A stretch of 53,990 nt of DNA from the NCBI GenBank assembly GCA_021809525.1, contig JAKAYU010000002.1, positions 1-53,990 on the forward strand. The letters are read 5' to 3'. The position numbers and the translations under genes were made by a program. This document shows positions 18,601-27,098 of this stretch, one piece after another. Origin of the DNA: Pseudomonadota bacterium. GTDB taxonomy: Bacteria > Pseudomonadota > Gammaproteobacteria > Steroidobacterales > Steroidobacteraceae. The notes below the pieces were generated by a model, which did not search any database, had not been told where the DNA came from, and saw nothing but the letters and a program-made list of their open reading frames with translations. Position 1 is the first letter of the stretch. The number at the start of each line of letters is the position of its first letter.

Positions 18601-21119
18601 ATCCAGTGATCGAGGGGCTCGGCCAGGCGCACGCCGTGGCGCGCCTGCGCCGTCTTGGAGCTGCCGGCGAGGGTATGACAGGCCCGATAGACCTCCTCGG
18701 GCAGCGCATGCGGCTCCGGCGCCTGCGCTTCGCCCTTGAGGTAAGCGCGGATCGTCGCGACGTGCGTTTCGGTCTCGCGCGCATAGATCTCGCGCAGCGC
18801 CTCGTCCATCTCCCCGGGCGCGGGCGGCGGTGCCGCAGGGGCAAGCGCAGCGCCGTCGGACTGTCCATCCGGCTCGCGGCCTGCCGCCATGGCGTGAGCG
18901 GCGGCAGTGATGCCCGCCACATCGCTCGCCACCGGACGGCCCGATTGCAGATGTTCGATCAGCTGCGGCAGCGCGCCGATCGCCTGGCGCAGCTCCTCGA
19001 GGATGCCCGGGCTGCGGGTGAGAGTGTTGTCGAGCAGCCGGTTGAGCAGACTCTCGACCGACCAGGCGAGTTCGCCGAGCTCGCGGGCGCCGACCATGCG
19101 GCCGCTGCCCTTGAGGGTGTGGAACGCGCGGCGCACGACCTCGAGCGCATCGCGGTCGAGGGGATTCTGGTCCCACAGCGGGAAGTGGCGCCGGATCCGG
19201 GCGAGCTCCTCGTGCGCCTCCTCGATGAACAGCTTGATCAGCTCGGGGTCGGCGTTCTCGGCCAGCGCGGCGAGCTTGGCGGTCGACGATAGAGACGGGG
19301 CCGAGGGGGCCGGCGCCGGGGCGAGGGCCAGGTCCGGAACGGTGGCGGACACCTGGGTTTCTCCCGGGGGGGTCATCAACACCGTCTTGGCGAACGCGGA
19401 CGGCTCTATCGGCGCAAGCGCCACGGTCTGCGGGGTGCGTTCGAGGAACTGCAGGCAGGACTGGGCGTTGTCCAGCATGTACCACGGATCGCTGCGGCCG
19501 GCCTGCAGCGTTTCCATGTAGTACTCGATGCTCACGATCGCATCGGCCAGACGGTCGAGCCACCCCGGGGGCACCGGCGCGGCGCCCGGGCGCATGATCC
19601 GGCGCAGCTGCATCGCGATGCCCTCGACGACTTCCACTGCGCGCGTCTTGCCGAGCATCAGCAGCGCCGCCTTCAGCCCGGTGATCAGGCCCTGCCAGCT
19701 GTCGAGCGCGGCCGCGTCCGGCGAGCCGCCAATGCTTTGCGTGACCGCTTCCTTGATCCACGCGAGATTCTGGATGCACTCGCGCAGCACTGCCGCCTGC
19801 ACCTGCTGGAACTCGCGGTCCTCGCCCTCACCACCGCCTTCGGCGCCGCCGGCCGGCAGAATCATCCCGACCAGGTTGTCATCCAGACGGTCCTCGACCG
19901 CGATCAGCGCCGCGGCGACCTCGACCAGCACGGACTCCTCGAGCGGCTCGGCGCCGCCGAGAATCCGCTCCAGCCGGTCGGTCTGGGTCTGCACCGTAGC
20001 GCGCTGCGCGCCGAGACCGAGCACCCCGAGCGTGTCACCGATCTTGCGCAGCAACGCGACCTGCGGGCGCAGCTCCTCGCTCTGCGCCGCCCCCCGCCGA
20101 CCAAACTGCTCAAGGACCTCTTTGACCTTGGCGAGATCCTCGCGGATCGCCGCCGCGACGGTCTGCATGAGTTTGACGTTCGGTGCCGAGAGACTCTCGC
20201 GCTCCTGCTCGATGCTCTCGTCCACCGGCAGCAGCTCGTTCAGGCGGAAGGAGGCGCGCACCGCCGCAACGCGCGTGCCGCTGCTGCCCGAGCGGCCGAC
20301 GTAGTAAAGGAGGTTGTTCAACAGATCGACCGGCGGACTCTGACAGAAGCGCGGCTCGCCGAGCTCGTAGAGTCGGCGGATCTCGCGGTCGGCGAGCCCG
20401 AGCAGCCGTTTGACCGACACGCCGCCCTCGAGTCCTCCCTCGCGCAGCGCCTCGATCACCGCGCCCACCACCCACCAGAGCTGGAAAACCGGCTGGCGCG
20501 TGGCGCTCTGCTCGAGCTTCTCGGCGACGCTCGCGAGCGCACCGAGGTTCTGCTCGATGCGCTCACCGCGAATCCAGCCGATCAGGCCCGCCTGGAACTG
20601 CGTGCGCAGCCGGCGACACCATTGCTCGACGGTGAGGTTCGGTTCGCCGGGCGAGGGCGCGTGTGGCTGGGCCTGCTTGTCCGACTTCAGGTTCAGCAGC
20701 AGCAGCGTCCCTTCCGACAGCAGCGCGCTACCGCGCACCGCGCGCAAGTCATTGAGCAGCGGCAGCAGAACGAGCGCGATGTCGCGGCCGCCGGCGAGCA
20801 CCCGCTCGAGGTACCCCGGCAGCTGCACCAGCGCGCGCAGCAGCGCATCGAGACTCTCGGCCTGTCCCTTGCGTTCGGTGACGGTCGCGAGCAGGTAGTC
20901 GGCAACCAGCTCCATTTCCTCGGCGAGCAGCGCCGCGCCGTAGATCTCGAGCACGCGCAGCACGCCCTGCGCCTGATGCAGCTCCTGTTTGCAGCGCTCG
21001 AGCAGCGTCACATTGTCCGGCTGCTCGAGGTAGTTCTCTATGGCGGCACGCGCCTCTCCCAAGGTCTGGGCGAGCTCGTGCCCGACCAGCTCGAGCGTCT
21101 GCGAAGCGACTTCCGACAT
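15681..21119 (-). CDS. chpA: Chemotaxis-type hybrid histidine kinase ChpA (PilL)
   Basis: 1812 residues, the kinase of the type IV pilus chemosensory system. An N-terminal region of about 570 residues holds degenerate Hpt-like helices (His48 in LHQAQGVLR). Three canonical Hpt modules follow, with phospho-acceptor histidines at His667 (AFHTLKGSGRM), His815 (ACHTLAGSSKT) and His992 (ALHTLKGGARM), separated by proline/alanine-rich linkers. Next come a dimerisation helix, an HATPase (MLRNAVVHGIE, GAGMNLEAIRAKG, GRGVGMDVV), a CheW domain and a C-terminal receiver domain with phospho-acceptor Asp1722 (ILLDIEMP). Pseudomonas ChpA is longer, about 2470 residues with more Hpt/Spt/Tpt modules. It lies between pilJ and chpC. 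Confidence 0.95.
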   Translation of the reverse strand: MSEVASQTLELVGHELAQTLGEARAAIENYLEQPDNVTLLERCKQELHQAQGVLRVLEIYGAALLAEEMELVADYLLATVTERKGQAESLDALLRALVQLPGYLERVLAGGRDIALVLLPLLNDLRAVRGSALLSEGTLLLLNLKSDKQAQPHAPSPGEPNLTVEQWCRRLRTQFQAGLIGWIRGERIEQNLGALASVAEKLEQSATRQPVFQLWWVVGAVIEALREGGLEGGVSVKRLLGLADREIRRLYELGEPRFCQSPPVDLLNNLLYYVGRSGSSGTRVAAVRASFRLNELLPVDESIEQERESLSAPNVKLMQTVAAAIREDLAKVKEVLEQFGRRGAAQSEELRPQVALLRKIGDTLGVLGLGAQRATVQTQTDRLERILGGAEPLEESVLVEVAAALIAVEDRLDDNLVGMILPAGGAEGGGEGEDREFQQVQAAVLRECIQNLAWIKEAVTQSIGGSPDAAALDSWQGLITGLKAALLMLGKTRAVEVVEGIAMQLRRIMRPGAAPVPPGWLDRLADAIVSIEYYMETLQAGRSDPWYMLDNAQSCLQFLERTPQTVALAPIEPSAFAKTVLMTPPGETQVSATVPDLALAPAPAPSAPSLSSTAKLAALAENADPELIKLFIEEAHEELARIRRHFPLWDQNPLDRDALEVVRRAFHTLKGSGRMVGARELGELAWSVESLLNRLLDNTLTRSPGILEELRQAIGALPQLIEHLQSGRPVASDVAGITAAAHAMAAGREPDGQSDGAALAPAAPPPAPGEMDEALREIYARETETHVATIRAYLKGEAQAPEPHALPEEVYRACHTLAGSSKTAQARHGVRLAEPLDHWIRRVFTSGAGLRTADLALLADCMSAMETVAEHLEEPTGYFASHLLLIERLAEAEKALDQRIAAAEPPLEQPPAEPVPMAAASEPPAAAMAPVSLPEAQPPAQAGGAIDYDPEVAAVFTEEALELIEGSERALGDWRAAPGSAECAFALKRALHTLKGGARMAGIMAMGDLSHELETLVGQAESGSLAASEAVFDVIQASLDHLAGMREAVVNGQGVPPAQAMIARIRALTQPGAPAAAPVEAEPATPPPSAAEPEPIAERAVEPPVLAPAGGALAAQAASGLSEQTVPSALAAEPPALPEVDPDAVPVLQPVEIREEPPAGAQQAEPPPSAPAEPLASPLPVPPGREPVAPAERQEMARVDAELLDKLLNVAGEASIARSRLDQQISSIDFNLGELSRTVTRLKEQLRSLEIETEAQILHRHDPESGHRSDFDPLELDRYSSIQQFSRALAETANDVASLQQLLENLTKDAHTLLQQQARTMTELQNGLMRTRMVPFQQHVQRLSRIVRQAAADTGKRAELLVEGATGELDRQVLERMLPPFEHMLRNAVVHGIESPEERSRRGKPPVGRIELQLRREGAQVVVRLIDDGAGMNLEAIRAKGRALGLISPGPVSDEEAMQLILEPGFSTAGSVTQQAGRGVGMDVVATEIKRLGGALHMQTRAGEGTEFTIRLPFTLAISHALIARAGDELYALPLPTVEGVLRLPLAQVNQYLGAESATFEYGGQHYRFQHLAVFIGLPPSPLPDQEATVPVVLVRAGEHSTALVADELLGNREIVVKSVGPQIAGIRGISGATILGDGRIVIILDIGALVRAEWRGRGLAPAERDQADRRIFALVVDDSITVRRVTQRLLERNGMRVLTARDGMDAVALLQDHVPDIILLDIEMPRMDGYEVAAHVRNDPRLRDVPIIMITSRVGEKHRARAIEFGVDDYLGKPYQETELLEAIAPLVERSRTARRGGMAAETGPAAAQGE

Positions 21120-21141
21120 CCAGTGGCTCCGGGCGGAGGGT

Positions 21142-22491
21142 TCAGTTGCCGCCCGCGGCGGTGATGGGAGCGGCGCGCCCCGCGGCCGCGGCAGTGTCCG
21201 GGCGCTTGTACGCGCCGGTCGCGCCCGGTGGCCCGCCGCCGGGCAGACGGAAGCCCGCGGCCGCGCGGCGCAAACCCGCCGACAGCTCCGCCAGCTGGGC
21301 TATGGCCGCCGAGGTGGCGTTGGTCGACTCGGCGGTCTGCACGCTGATCTCGCGCAGCACCTGCATGTTGCGCGCGATGTTCTGCGCGCCGCTCGCCTGC
21401 GCACGCGCGCTGGCGGAGATGTTCTGCACGAGACTGGCGATCTGGTTCGAGACCTGCTCGATCTCATCGAGCGCCGCTCCGGCGTTCTCGGCGAGCAGCG
21501 CCCCGCCGACCACGTCGGTGGTGCTGCGCTCCATCGAGACCACCGCCTCGTTGGTGTCGGTCTGAATGGTGCGCACCAGCACCTCGATCTGCTTGGTGGC
21601 GTTGGCGGCGCGCTCGGCAAGGCGCTGCACCTCGTCGGCGACCACCGCGAAGCCGCGGCCGGCCTCCCCCGCCATCGAGGCCTGAATGGAGGCATTCAGC
21701 GCCAGGATATTGGTCTGCTCGGCGATGTCGTTGATCAGCTCGACGATGTTGCCGATCTCCTGGGAGCTCTCCCCCAGCCGCTTGATGCGCTTGGAGGTCT
21801 CCTGGATGGTCTCGCGGATCGTGTTCATGCCGTCGATGGTGCGGCGCACCGCATCACCGCCCTTGTGGGCGATTTCCACCGAGTGGCGCGCCACGTCGGC
21901 CGCCCGCTCGGCGTTGCCCGAGACCTCCGCCACCGAGTTCGCCATGCCCGAGGCCGATTCGGTGGCCGAGGCGATCTGCTTCGACTGCGCGCTGCTCGCC
22001 TTGGCAAGGTGCTGCGAGAGCGCCTGGGTCTGCCGCGCGGCGCTGTCGAGCTGGATGGCCGAATGATTGATGGTCGTGACCAGACCGCGCAGCGCGTCCA
22101 CGGCGTAGTTGATCGAATCGGCGATCGCGCCGGTGATCTCCTCGGTGACCGTCGCCTGCACGGTCAGATCGCCGTCGGCGAGGCTCGAGAGCTCATCGAG
22201 CAGACGCAGGATCGCCTGCTGGTTGCGGTCGCTCTCCTTGCGCTGCGTCTCGGCGGCGAAACGCTGGTCCTGCACCGTCTTCGCGATGCGCGCGGCGAGC
22301 ACGACGGCGGCGCCGAGCGCGGCGATGGCGAGCACCGCCAGGACGAGCGGGCCGAAGCGTGCGAGCGTCGAAGCACCGCTGCCGGCGGCGAAGTACGCGC
22401 CCGCCGCACCGAGCAGCATCAGTGCGGCGCTCGCGGCCAGCAGTCCGGCGAGCGTGCGCGATTGGGCGGCGAGGACCGGCTGCGCGCTCAT
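21142..22491 (-). CDS. pilJ: Methyl-accepting chemotaxis protein PilJ, sensor domain missing
   Basis: 449 residues from the ATG at 22491, which overlaps the pilI stop by four bases (ATGA). Two hydrophobic helices (about 14-36 and 46-68) are separated by only about ten residues. The cytoplasmic signalling hairpin runs to the C-terminus with the conserved tip [42 protein letters not shown]. Pseudomonas PilJ has about 680 residues with large periplasmic PilJ domains that are absent here. The tip still fits CheW/ChpA coupling, so it may signal without periplasmic ligand binding. The sequence ends in a glycine/alanine-rich tail. Confidence 0.9.
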   Translation of the reverse strand: MSAQPVLAAQSRTLAGLLAASAALMLLGAAGAYFAAGSGASTLARFGPLVLAVLAIAALGAAVVLAARIAKTVQDQRFAAETQRKESDRNQQAILRLLDELSSLADGDLTVQATVTEEITGAIADSINYAVDALRGLVTTINHSAIQLDSAARQTQALSQHLAKASSAQSKQIASATESASGMANSVAEVSGNAERAADVARHSVEIAHKGGDAVRRTIDGMNTIRETIQETSKRIKRLGESSQEIGNIVELINDIAEQTNILALNASIQASMAGEAGRGFAVVADEVQRLAERAANATKQIEVLVRTIQTDTNEAVVSMERSTTDVVGGALLAENAGAALDEIEQVSNQIASLVQNISASARAQASGAQNIARNMQVLREISVQTAESTNATSAAIAQLAELSAGLRRAAAGFRLPGGGPPGATGAYKRPDTAAAAGRAAPITAAGGN

Positions 22492-23051
22492 GCGGCCGCT
22501 TCCGCAAACGCGGGACTTTCCAGCAGCGCGCGCAGGCTGAGCACGGGCCACTGCTCCCCGGCGCGCCGGAACGCCCCGGCGAGATAGTGTTCACAGCGCG
22601 CCATGGTCGGCGGCGCGTCGGCGGAGAATTCCGCTTCGGCGAAGCGGCGGAACCCGAGCACCTCGTCGACGAGCAGCCCGGCGGGAATCTCCCGGTGGTT
22701 CACCGCCACCACGCGGGTGGTGCGCCCGATCGGGGTGGCACCGCTGCCGAGAAACTGCCGCAGATCGATGATCGGCAGCAGCTGGCCGCGCACGTTCGCG
22801 AGCCCCTTGATCCAGCTCTTTGCGCCCGGCACGCGCGTGATCCCCGCCGGCATCCCCAGCACCTCGCGCGTCTCCTCGCGCGCCACCAGATACAGATCCC
22901 CGGCCATGCGCAGCGCGACGCCCACCCACTCGCGCTCCGCGGCACCTTCCTGGCCGGGCTGCGCCGAGACGGCGCGGGCCCGCCGTTCGAGCTCGCAGAG
23001 CAGCTCGAAGGGCCGGTCGCGCAGGGATTCGAGCGGCGGGGCGTCACTCAT
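22488..23051 (-). CDS. pilI: CheW-like coupling protein PilI
   Basis: 187 residues, CheW domain. [48 protein letters not shown] and [13 protein letters not shown] follow the PilI pattern. It links PilJ to the kinase ChpA. The ATG at 23051 begins [18 protein letters not shown], as in PilI proteins; the frame is open further upstream but without family similarity. Gene order pilG-pilH-pilI-pilJ is as in Pseudomonas. A gap of about 60 bases separates it from pilH. Confidence 0.93.
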   Translation of the reverse strand: MSDAPPLESLRDRPFELLCELERRARAVSAQPGQEGAAEREWVGVALRMAGDLYLVAREETREVLGMPAGITRVPGAKSWIKGLANVRGQLLPIIDLRQFLGSGATPIGRTTRVVAVNHREIPAGLLVDEVLGFRRFAEAEFSADAPPTMARCEHYLAGAFRRAGEQWPVLSLRALLESPAFAEAAA

Positions 23052-23112
23052 ACCGGGGTGTCGGCGCACAGCTGGGGGTTGATGGGCCTGAACGGTGCGG
23101 CATGGGTCGCTT

Positions 23113-23487
23113 TCAGCTCGCCAGCGCAAGCCGCGCCTTGGCGATCAGCTGGTCGGGCGAAACCGGCTTGACCATGTAATCCACCGCCCCCTGGCGCAGC
23201 CCCCAGATCCGGTCGGTCTCCTGTCCCTTCGAGGTCACCATGATGATGGGAATCTGCCGCGTGCGCGGATCGTTGACCAGCGCCCGGGTCGCCTGGTAGC
23301 CGTTCATGCCCGGCATGACGATGTCCATGAAGATCAGATCGGGATTCATTTCGCGGGCGAGGCGCACGCCCTCGGCGCCGTCCCCGGCCGCAGCGGTGCG
23401 AAACCCATGCTTCTCGAGCGCCGCCTGCATCACGTGCACTTCCGTCGGCGAGTCGTCGACGATGAGAATCAGCGCCATGGCCGTCAT
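23113..23487 (-). CDS. pilH: Twitching-motility response regulator PilH
   Basis: 124 residues, a single receiver domain with no output domain. The acidic pair is in LILIVDDSPTE, the phospho-acceptor in DLIFMDIVMPGMNG, and the conserved Thr and Lys in IIMVTSKGQET and VDYMVKPVS. PilH acts opposite PilG, favouring pilus retraction through PilT/PilU. The ATG at 23487 overlaps the pilG stop (ATGA), indicating translational coupling; a second ATG three codons later (23478) matches Pseudomonas PilH more closely. Confidence 0.94.
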   Translation of the reverse strand: MTAMALILIVDDSPTEVHVMQAALEKHGFRTAAAGDGAEGVRLAREMNPDLIFMDIVMPGMNGYQATRALVNDPRTRQIPIIMVTSKGQETDRIWGLRQGAVDYMVKPVSPDQLIAKARLALAS

Positions 23488-23882
23488 CTCCCGATATGCG
23501 TCTCGATCGCGCTGAGCAGCTCGTCCTTGGTGAACGGCTTGGTCAGATAGTGCTCGGAACCGACGATCCGCCCGCGCGCCCGGTCAAACAGGCCGTCCTT
23601 GGACGACAGCATGATCACGGGGATGGAGCGGAAGACCTTGTTGTGCTTGATCAGAGAACAGGTCTGATAGCCATCGAGCCGCGGCATCATGATGTCCACG
23701 AAGACGATGTCCGGCTGATGGTCGGCGATTTTCGAGAGCGCGTCGAAACCGTCGATGGCCGTGTAGACCTCGCACCCCTCTTTGGCGAGAAGCGTCTCGG
23801 CCGTCCGGCGTATCGTCTTGCTGTCATCGATCACCAGGACCTTCAGGCCCTGGAGCTTCGTGTTGCTGGCATTCACGGCCAC
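23484..23882 (-). CDS. pilG: Twitching-motility response regulator PilG
   Basis: About 132 residues, a stand-alone receiver domain. KVLVIDDSKTIRRTAETLLAKEGCEVYTAIDGFDALSKIADHQPDIVFVDIMMPRLDGYQTC is very close to Pseudomonas PilG, and VIMLSSKDGLFDRARGRIVGSEHYLTKPF is diagnostic. PilG promotes pilus extension and pole localisation. No ATG fits. GTG codons at 23882 and 23876 are both near AAGGAG, with spacings of 4 and 10, so the start may be either. It is the first gene of the chemosensory operon and diverges from gshB. Confidence 0.94.
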   Translation of the reverse strand: MAVNASNTKLQGLKVLVIDDSKTIRRTAETLLAKEGCEVYTAIDGFDALSKIADHQPDIVFVDIMMPRLDGYQTCSLIKHNKVFRSIPVIMLSSKDGLFDRARGRIVGSEHYLTKPFTKDELLSAIETHIGR

Positions 23883-24132
23883 GCAACTCCTTATACTGTC
23901 GAGGCGAGGCTCGGGCGGCCGCCACGATGGCGGATCCCGCCTCGAGTCCCGAGCGTACACGCAATGCCCGAAGCGGCGCCAATGGCTGTGCGGGCCCCGA
24001 GAACTCACGCAGATTTTCTTTTAACATATCAGATGGACCCCCGCCATGCCGGCTGCGTCACGGTTTCGGCATGTGCTTTGCGCCGGCCCAAGCGGGCCGG
24101 ACAGCAGCGGCAGGTCCTGGCATCATCCCGCC

Positions 24133-25083
24133 ATGTCCGTTCGTCTCGGCGTGGTCATGGATCCGATCGACGCCATCCATTACGCCAAGGACTCGACGCT
24201 GGCGATGCTGCTCGCGGCCCAGGCCCGCGGCTGGTCGCTCGCCTACTTCGAGCAGCGCGACTTGTGGCTGCGCGACGGCATCGCTTGGGGCCGCAGCCGG
24301 GCACTCACCGTGAAGGCCGACCCGGCGGGCTGGTTCGAGCTCGGCGAGCCCGTGGCGAGGCGTCTCGGGGAGCTCGATTGCATCCTGATGCGCAAGGACC
24401 CGCCGTTCGACACGGAATACATCTACACCACCTATATCCTGGAGCGGGCCGAGTTGCAGGGCGCACGCGTGGTCAACCGGCCGCGCGGGCTGCGGGACAT
24501 GAACGAGAAGGTCTACACGGCCTGGTTCCCGCAGTGCTGCGCCCCGACGCTGATCACCCGCGACATGGGCGATATGGCCGCGTTCCTCGCCGAGCATGGC
24601 AAGGCCGTCTGCAAGCCTCTGCACGGCATGGGCGGACGCTCGATCTTCGTGCTCGAGCAGCACGACAAGAACATGGGCGTGGTGTTCGAGACGCTCACGG
24701 ACTACGGGCAGCGCTTTGCCATCGTGCAGCGCTACCTGCCTGAGATCGCCACGGGCGGGGACACTCGGGTCCTGCTGGTCGACGGCGAACCGCTGCCGTA
24801 CGCGCTCTCCCGGATCCCCCTGCCGCACGACAACCGCGGCAACCTCGCCGCCGGGGCCCGCGCGCACATACGCCCGATCAGCGAGCGCGAGCGCTGGCTC
24901 GCCGCACAGATCGGCCCGACGCTTGCGGCCGCAGGCATGCTGTTCGTCGGCCTGGACGTCATCGGCGGGTACGTCACGGAAATCAACGTCACCAGCCCCA
25001 CCGGCATCCGCGAAATCGAAAAGCAGCACCCTCTGGACATCGGCGGGCAGCTGATGGACGCGATCGAGCGGCGGCTGGGGTAA
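24133..25083 (+). CDS. gshB: Glutathione synthetase
   Basis: 316 residues, an ATP-grasp ligase that adds glycine to gamma-glutamylcysteine. Conserved pieces are RLGVVMDPIDAIHYAKDSTLAML at the start, LMRKDPPFDTEYIYTTYILE, VVNRPRGLRDMNEKV, VCKPLHGMGGRSIF, and the C-terminal GLDVIGGYVTEINVTSPTGIREIE. ATG 24133 gives the normal N-terminus; the frame is open further up without similarity. It is the first gene of a rightward run gshB-tonB-algH-ruvX-pyrB-pyrK like that of Pseudomonas, and diverges from pilG. Confidence 0.97.
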   Translation: MSVRLGVVMDPIDAIHYAKDSTLAMLLAAQARGWSLAYFEQRDLWLRDGIAWGRSRALTVKADPAGWFELGEPVARRLGELDCILMRKDPPFDTEYIYTTYILERAELQGARVVNRPRGLRDMNEKVYTAWFPQCCAPTLITRDMGDMAAFLAEHGKAVCKPLHGMGGRSIFVLEQHDKNMGVVFETLTDYGQRFAIVQRYLPEIATGGDTRVLLVDGEPLPYALSRIPLPHDNRGNLAAGARAHIRPISERERWLAAQIGPTLAAAGMLFVGLDVIGGYVTEINVTSPTGIREIEKQHPLDIGGQLMDAIERRLG

Positions 25084-25092
25084 AGCCGCACG

Positions 25093-25962
25093 ATGGCCGC
25101 CCAGTCCGCTTCGGTTCAGGCCGGCCGGGCCCCGCGTGACCGCCTGCTGGCGATGCTGTTTCTCGCCGCCCTCCTGCACGGCCTGCTGATTCTCGGCGTG
25201 ACGTTCAACACTCCGCTCGCCGCAGGCCGCGGCGCACCGGGCCTGCGCGTGCTGCTGGTGTCGGACCAGTTGCCGAGCGCCAAGGGCAACCCGACCGCGG
25301 CCTATCTGGCGCAGCGCACCCAGCTCGGCTCGGGCAACACGCGCCGGGACGTGCAGCCGAATACCCCCTCGCTGCGCGCGGGGCTGCCGGCGGCCGCACA
25401 CGGGGGCCGCGCCGCGGCCCCGCCCGGTCGCCCGGCCCGCGGCGGCGCGGAGCGGGTGCTCACCACCACCGGCTGGAGCACCCGCGTCACCTACCGCATC
25501 AGCAGCGCGCCGGGATCGCTCGACGGGGCGCTCACGCAGGGTGCCGACGGCGCGCTCGGCTCGAGCACGCACGGCCCGGTGCGCCTGCGCGGCCCGAAGC
25601 GCGAGTTGTGGGTGAGCCCGGACACCCGCTCGGCCATCGTGGCGCCCTATCTGGTCGCCTGGCGGCGCAAGGTGGAGCGGATCGGAACGTTGAATTTCCC
25701 GGTGGCTGCGCGCGCGGCCGCTCCACATGCCAATCCGGTGATCGAGGTCGCGATCGATTCCAGCGGACGGCTGGTGCGCGCGGTGATCCGCCGCTCGAGC
25801 GGCGATCCGGCGCTCGATCAGGCGGCGCTCGCGATCCTGCACCTCGCCAGCCCCTTCGATCCGTTTCCACCGGATCTGGCCCGGCGCTACCGCATCCTGC
25901 GCTTCACCTATGAGTGGCAGTTCGAGGACGGCCGGGTCCGCGGGTCGGTTCGCGCGCCTTGA
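25093..25962 (+). CDS. TonB family protein
   Basis: 289 residues. An N-terminal membrane anchor at about residues 17-37 (RLLAMLFLAALLHGLLILGV) is followed by a glycine/alanine/arginine-rich periplasmic spacer and a C-terminal TonB domain from about 190 (VAPYLVAWRRKVERIGTLNFPV, then VIEVAIDSSGRLVRAVIRRSSGDPALDQAALAIL). The spacer is basic rather than the usual proline-lysine stretch. TonB proteins pass energy from ExbB-ExbD to outer-membrane receptors; neither partner gene is here. A TonB-like gene between gshB and algH is conserved in Pseudomonas relatives, and its exact role is unsettled. It begins nine bases after the gshB stop. Confidence 0.85.
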   Translation: MAAQSASVQAGRAPRDRLLAMLFLAALLHGLLILGVTFNTPLAAGRGAPGLRVLLVSDQLPSAKGNPTAAYLAQRTQLGSGNTRRDVQPNTPSLRAGLPAAAHGGRAAAPPGRPARGGAERVLTTTGWSTRVTYRISSAPGSLDGALTQGADGALGSSTHGPVRLRGPKRELWVSPDTRSAIVAPYLVAWRRKVERIGTLNFPVAARAAAPHANPVIEVAIDSSGRLVRAVIRRSSGDPALDQAALAILHLASPFDPFPPDLARRYRILRFTYEWQFEDGRVRGSVRAP

Positions 25963-25993
25963 GCCGCGCGCACTCCGTCCCCATACTGCACTC

Positions 25994-26656
25994 ATGAGCG
26001 AGCATAGCGGCAAGCCGCGCACAGGCGCACAGCCCAAGGCCGAGTCCGGCCCGGGAAAGGTACACGCGCGGGGCGAACGCGCGGAGGGCGCAGCGGAAGG
26101 CTTCGCGAGCCTGACCAATCACCTGTTGATCGCCATGCCCTCGCTGACCGATCCGAATTTCTCCCAAACCGTCGCGCTGATCTGCGAGCACACCGACCGC
26201 GGCGCGCTTGGCATCGTGCTCAACAAGCCGCTGCCGATGCGCCTCGCAGAAGTGTTCACGCAGATGCAGCTCACCGCCTCGAGCGAGCACATCGCGACGC
26301 AGCCGGTGCTGCGCGGCGGACCGGTGCACACGGACCGCGGCTTCGTCCTGCACCGGCCGGGAGGCCGCTGGGACCACACGCACAAAGTCTCCGAGACGAT
26401 CCAGGTCACCACCTCCCGCGACGTGCTCGCGGCCATGGCGCGCGGCGAAGGCCCCGAGGATGCGTTCATTGCGCTCGGCTATGCGGGCTGGGACTCCGGA
26501 CAGCTCGAGCGCGAGATTCTCGACAATGCGTGGATATCGGTGCCGGTCGATGCCCGGGTGGTGTTCGAGCTGCCCTTCGAGCAGCGCTGGAGCGGCGCCT
26601 GGGACCTGCTCGGCGTGAATGTCGGCCAGCTCAGCCTGACCGCCGGACATGCCTGA
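25994..26656 (+). CDS. algH: YqgE/AlgH family protein
   Basis: 220 residues of the UPF0301 family. After a charged N-terminal extension of about 38 residues the conserved core starts with LTNHLLIAMPSLTDPNFSQTVALICEH, followed by GALGIVLNKPLPMRL, VLRGGPVHTDRGFVLH and FIALGYAGWDSGQLEREI. The molecular function is unproven; in Pseudomonas it was linked to alginate gene expression. The extension is longer than in typical members (about 185 residues), and an internal start cannot be ruled out. The C-terminus overlaps ruvX by eight bases. Confidence 0.93.
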   Translation: MSEHSGKPRTGAQPKAESGPGKVHARGERAEGAAEGFASLTNHLLIAMPSLTDPNFSQTVALICEHTDRGALGIVLNKPLPMRLAEVFTQMQLTASSEHIATQPVLRGGPVHTDRGFVLHRPGGRWDHTHKVSETIQVTTSRDVLAAMARGEGPEDAFIALGYAGWDSGQLEREILDNAWISVPVDARVVFELPFEQRWSGAWDLLGVNVGQLSLTAGHA

Positions 26657-27098
26657 GCCGATCCTGCGGGTCCTCGCCTTCGACTTCGGACTCAGACGCA
26701 TCGGCATTGCTACCGGGGACAGCCTGACGGGCACCGCGGCGCCGCGGCCTGCGGCCCCGGCTCGCGAGGGTGAGCCGGACTGGGAGCAGATCGGGCGTGA
26801 AATGCGCGCGTTCAATCCCGGACGAGTCGTAGTGGGAGCCCCGTATAATGCCGACGGCACGGCCGGCGCCCTGTTGCCGCACGCACGACGCTTTGCCGCC
26901 GAGATCAAGCGCCGCTTTGCGCTGCCGGTAAGCCTAGTCGATGAGCGCTTCTCCTCCCTCGAGGCGAGCGATGTGCTCAAGACCCGGCGGGCGCGGGGCG
27001 AACGGCGGCGCCTGCGGCGCGAACAGATCGACAGCGCCGCGGCCGCGGTCATCCTGGAGCGCTGGCTGTCCGGAGAGCCTGGAGAAGAACTGCCATGA
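26649..27098 (+). CDS. ruvX: Holliday junction resolvase-like protein RuvX (YqgF)
   Basis: 149 residues of the RNase H-like YqgF fold. VLAFDFGLRRIGIATGD holds the first catalytic aspartate, LVDERFSSLEASDVL the middle acidic residue, and QIDSAAAAVILERWL the last. The family processes the 5' end of pre-16S rRNA and was first proposed to be a resolvase. The ATG lies inside the end of algH, and the stop overlaps the ATG of the following small ORF (ATGA), so algH, ruvX and the small ORF appear translationally coupled. Confidence 0.94.
   Translation: MPEPILRVLAFDFGLRRIGIATGDSLTGTAAPRPAAPAREGEPDWEQIGREMRAFNPGRVVVGAPYNADGTAGALLPHARRFAAEIKRRFALPVSLVDERFSSLEASDVLKTRRARGERRRLRREQIDSAAAAVILERWLSGEPGEELP

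Noticed and set aside
15669-19292. Long plus-strand frames (473 and 729 residues) opposite chpA
   Set aside because: They are antisense to a well-supported gene, rich in Arg/His/Leu/Gly/Ala with no domain, and mirror the codon bias of the real frame.
26843-26850. TATAAT inside ruvX
   Set aside because: No -35 element at the right distance and it lies within a conserved coding segment, so it is likely chance.
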